A DNA stretch of 16,200 nucleotides from contig JBPBQE010000449.1 of NCBI GenBank assembly GCA_050954595.1, positions 1-16,200 of the forward strand. The letters run 5' to 3'. The notes beneath the pieces were generated by a model that had not been told where the DNA came from, searched no databases, and was given only the letters and a program-made list of their open reading frames with translations. The position numbers were made by a program, and so were the translations under genes. The stretch is from JAVVHH01 sp050954595. Its GTDB lineage: Bacteria > Pseudomonadota > Alphaproteobacteria > Acetobacterales > Acetobacteraceae. Below, piece after piece: positions 14,889 through 16,200 of the stretch. Positions within the stretch are counted from its first letter, which is position 1. Each line of letters starts with the position of its first letter.

Positions 14889-15811
14889 TGCGGACAGTGA
14901 TCGCGGTGCCGGTAAAGGACGAGGCGGAGCGGATCGGAACCTGTCTGGCGGCGCTGTTGGGTCAGCGCGAGGTGCAGGCCGATGCGATCGTGCTGGTGGT
15001 AAACAACACGCGGGACGCGACGGCGGCAATCGCTCGAAGCGTCGCCGGCGATGCGCCAGTGGAGGTGATCGAGGTGGAGTTTCCGCCGGAGCGGGCGAGC
15101 GCGGGGTCGGCGCGGCGGATGGCAATGGAGCGGGCGGCCGAGCTCGCCGGCCTAGGTGGGGCGTTGCTGACGACGGATGCGGATGGACGGGTGCCGCCAG
15201 ATTGGGTGGCGGCCAATCTGTTCCACCTGCGGCGGGGCGCCGATGCGGTAGCAGGTCGTGCGATATTGGAGCCCGGCGATGCCGCGGCGATCCCGGAGCG
15301 GCTCCATGCGGACGATGCGCTCGAATGCGCTTATGCGGCGGCGCTGGACGAGATCGCGGCGGTGATGATGCCACAAGCCTGGGACCCGTGGCCGCGGCAT
15401 ACGGAGCATTCGGGGGCGAGCATCGCGGTGACGCTGGCAGCGTATCGGCTGGTGGGCGGAATGCCGGCGGCGCCAATCTCGGAGGACCGGCGATTCTTTG
15501 CGGCGCTGCAGGCGGCGGGCGCCCGGATCAGGCATGCGCCGGAGATCGAGGTGGCGGTGTCGGGACGGATCGTCGGGCGGGCGGAAGGCGGGATGGCCGA
15601 TACGATTCGGCGGCGGTTGCGGCGGGCAGATCCGTATCTGGACGATGCGCTCGAGCCGGCGTTGGATTTCTGGCGGCGGCAACAAGGCAAGCTGTCGGTT
15701 AAACGACGGCTGGTGTCGGCCGAATCAGCTGCGGCGGAATTGGAAGTCGCACGCTGGATATTGACGGAGTTGAGGGTCGAAGCCGGATTGGCGAAGGTGG
15801 CGACGCCGTGA
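14888..15811 (+). CDS. Family 2 glycosyltransferase of the deacetylase cassette
   Basis: About 307 residues with a GT-A fold. The N-terminal V-I-A-V-P-V-K-D-E-A-E-R-I (4-16) is the GT2 donor-binding opening, T-T-D-A-D-G-R-V (95-102) contains the DxD metal-binding motif, and S-E-D-R-R-F (Glu199, Asp200) is the ED acceptor-side motif. No transmembrane segment is apparent, so it should be a soluble or peripheral cytoplasmic enzyme. The ATG at 14888 shares its A with the PIG-L stop (TGATG); GTG 14885 is possible. The donor and acceptor sugars are unknown. Its place after the flavoprotein and deacetylase suggests it glycosylates, or makes the substrate for, the same compound. It ends 17 bases before the convergent cold-shock gene. 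Confidence 0.88.
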   Translation: MRTVIAVPVKDEAERIGTCLAALLGQREVQADAIVLVVNNTRDATAAIARSVAGDAPVEVIEVEFPPERASAGSARRMAMERAAELAGLGGALLTTDADGRVPPDWVAANLFHLRRGADAVAGRAILEPGDAAAIPERLHADDALECAYAAALDEIAAVMMPQAWDPWPRHTEHSGASIAVTLAAYRLVGGMPAAPISEDRRFFAALQAAGARIRHAPEIEVAVSGRIVGRAEGGMADTIRRRLRRADPYLDDALEPALDFWRRQQGKLSVKRRLVSAESAAAELEVARWILTELRVEAGLAKVATP

Positions 15812-15828
15812 GGCGCCGCCCTCTGCGA

Positions 15829-16035
15829 TCAGGACTCTTGCAGATTGACCGCGGAGGTCTTGCCCTGTTGGCCGGGCTGGAGTTCGTAGGTTAGGGTTTG
15901 GCCTTCATTGAGCGAGCCGAGGCCCGCGCGCTCGACGGCGGAGATGTGGACGAAAACGTCCTTGGAACCATCCTGGGGTTGGATGAAGCCGTAGCCCTTC
16001 TGGGCGTTGAACCATTTAACGGTGCCTGTCGGCAT
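15829..16035 (-). CDS. cspA: Cold-shock domain protein (CspA family)
   Basis: A 68-residue single cold-shock domain. It opens with M-P-T-G-T-V-K-W-F-N, carries the RNA-binding motifs K-G-Y-G-F-I-Q (13-19) and V-F-V-H-I-S (27-32), and ends in the usual G-K-T-S-A-V-N-L tail. Such proteins bind single-stranded RNA and act as RNA chaperones or antiterminators. GGAGA lies about seven bases before the ATG. It is transcribed convergently to the glycosyltransferase cassette and has its own leader containing a GC-rich hairpin. Whether it is cold-induced cannot be told from sequence; many alphaproteobacterial copies are constitutive or growth-phase controlled. Confidence 0.96.
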   Translation of the reverse strand: MPTGTVKWFNAQKGYGFIQPQDGSKDVFVHISAVERAGLGSLNEGQTLTYELQPGQQGKTSAVNLQES

Positions 16036-16200
16036 AGTGCAGTCTCCGGATCGGCGCCGTGCGACAGTGCGCGGCGCTTTCGTTTATTGAGCGGAAGGTT
16101 GACCCCAACTGGGGACGGTACGGAACTTGTCTCCGGCCGAACAGCCGACCACGGAATCATGCGTAGGCTTAGCGGAAGATAACAGCAAGCAATGCCTGCG
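16036..16200 (-). promoter_or_regulatory. Leader and probable promoter region of the cold-shock gene
   Basis: The 165 bases upstream of the csp start contain its ribosome binding site, the hairpin at 16054-16077 and, further upstream, an AACGAAA/AATAAA-type AT-rich patch (about 16078-16092 on the + strand). A TTGGGG element lies some 15 bases beyond that and could be part of a promoter, but spacing to a -10 is poor. A short CCCC-AACT-GGGG repeat also lies here. No gene could be recognised in this stretch on either strand. Confidence 0.4.
16054..16077. other. GC-rich hairpin in the csp leader; possible + strand terminator
   Basis: GCGCCG (16054-16059) pairs with CGGCGC (16072-16077), and the + strand copy extends to nine pairs with one G-U wobble and a six-base loop. 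On the minus strand the hairpin sits just upstream of the csp ribosome binding site and has one C/A mismatch. On the + strand it is followed by a T-rich tail (TTTCGTTTATT), the look of an intrinsic terminator that could end + strand transcripts running antisense through csp from the upstream cassette. Either reading is possible. Confidence 0.4.

Noticed and set aside
15891..16182. Short frames on both strands overlapping csp and its leader
   Set aside because: No ribosome binding site or recognisable motif, and they conflict with the clear csp gene.

Overview
The window is a high-GC chromosomal segment, most likely from an alphaproteobacterium and plausibly Rhodospirillales/Acetobacteraceae. 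That placement rests on the bamB-der gene pair, the NKxE form of the first Der G4 motif and the overall protein style; it is an inference. No rRNA, tRNA, IS element, integrase, phage gene or CRISPR array was seen. The genes are tightly packed and no gene-free stretch exceeds about 180 bases.

Left block (1-5505, all + strand). The 3' part of bamb (outer-membrane assembly beta-propeller) overlaps der (double-GTPase ribosome assembly factor) by ATGA. A two-gene unit of small charged proteins follows (DUF5872 with a Rho-N-like tail, then DUF3140), then an MFS anion:cation-symporter-type transporter directly abutting an NAD-type short-chain dehydrogenase.

Surface-polysaccharide block (5509-9966). 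On the minus strand lie a TIGR03087-type (PEP-CTERM/XrtA-associated) glycosyltransferase and, downstream, an acyltransferase-3 gene interrupted by one in-frame TAA in its conserved central motif. Divergent from them, on the + strand, are gmhA (sedoheptulose-7-phosphate isomerase) and a natural fusion of a sugar-phosphate nucleotidyltransferase (HddC-like) with a GmhB-like HAD phosphatase. Together these two genes give three of the four activities for an NDP-heptose; the heptose-7-phosphate kinase is not in the window.

Efflux block (9938-13038, minus strand): a FUSC/AaeB-like membrane protein, a 70-residue DUF1656 protein and an AaeA/HlyD-like periplasmic adaptor form an operon in the usual aromatic-acid/fusaric-acid efflux order.

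Right block (13069-15811, + strand): a tightly overlapping three-gene cassette of an acyl-CoA-dehydrogenase-like flavoprotein, a PIG-L deacetylase and a family 2 glycosyltransferase. Its codons end overwhelmingly in G, unlike the C-ending preference of neighbouring genes. I know of no assigned function for this combination; it is the best candidate here for an undescribed system, probably making or modifying a small glycoconjugate. The window closes with a convergent cold-shock protein gene whose leader contains a strong GC hairpin.
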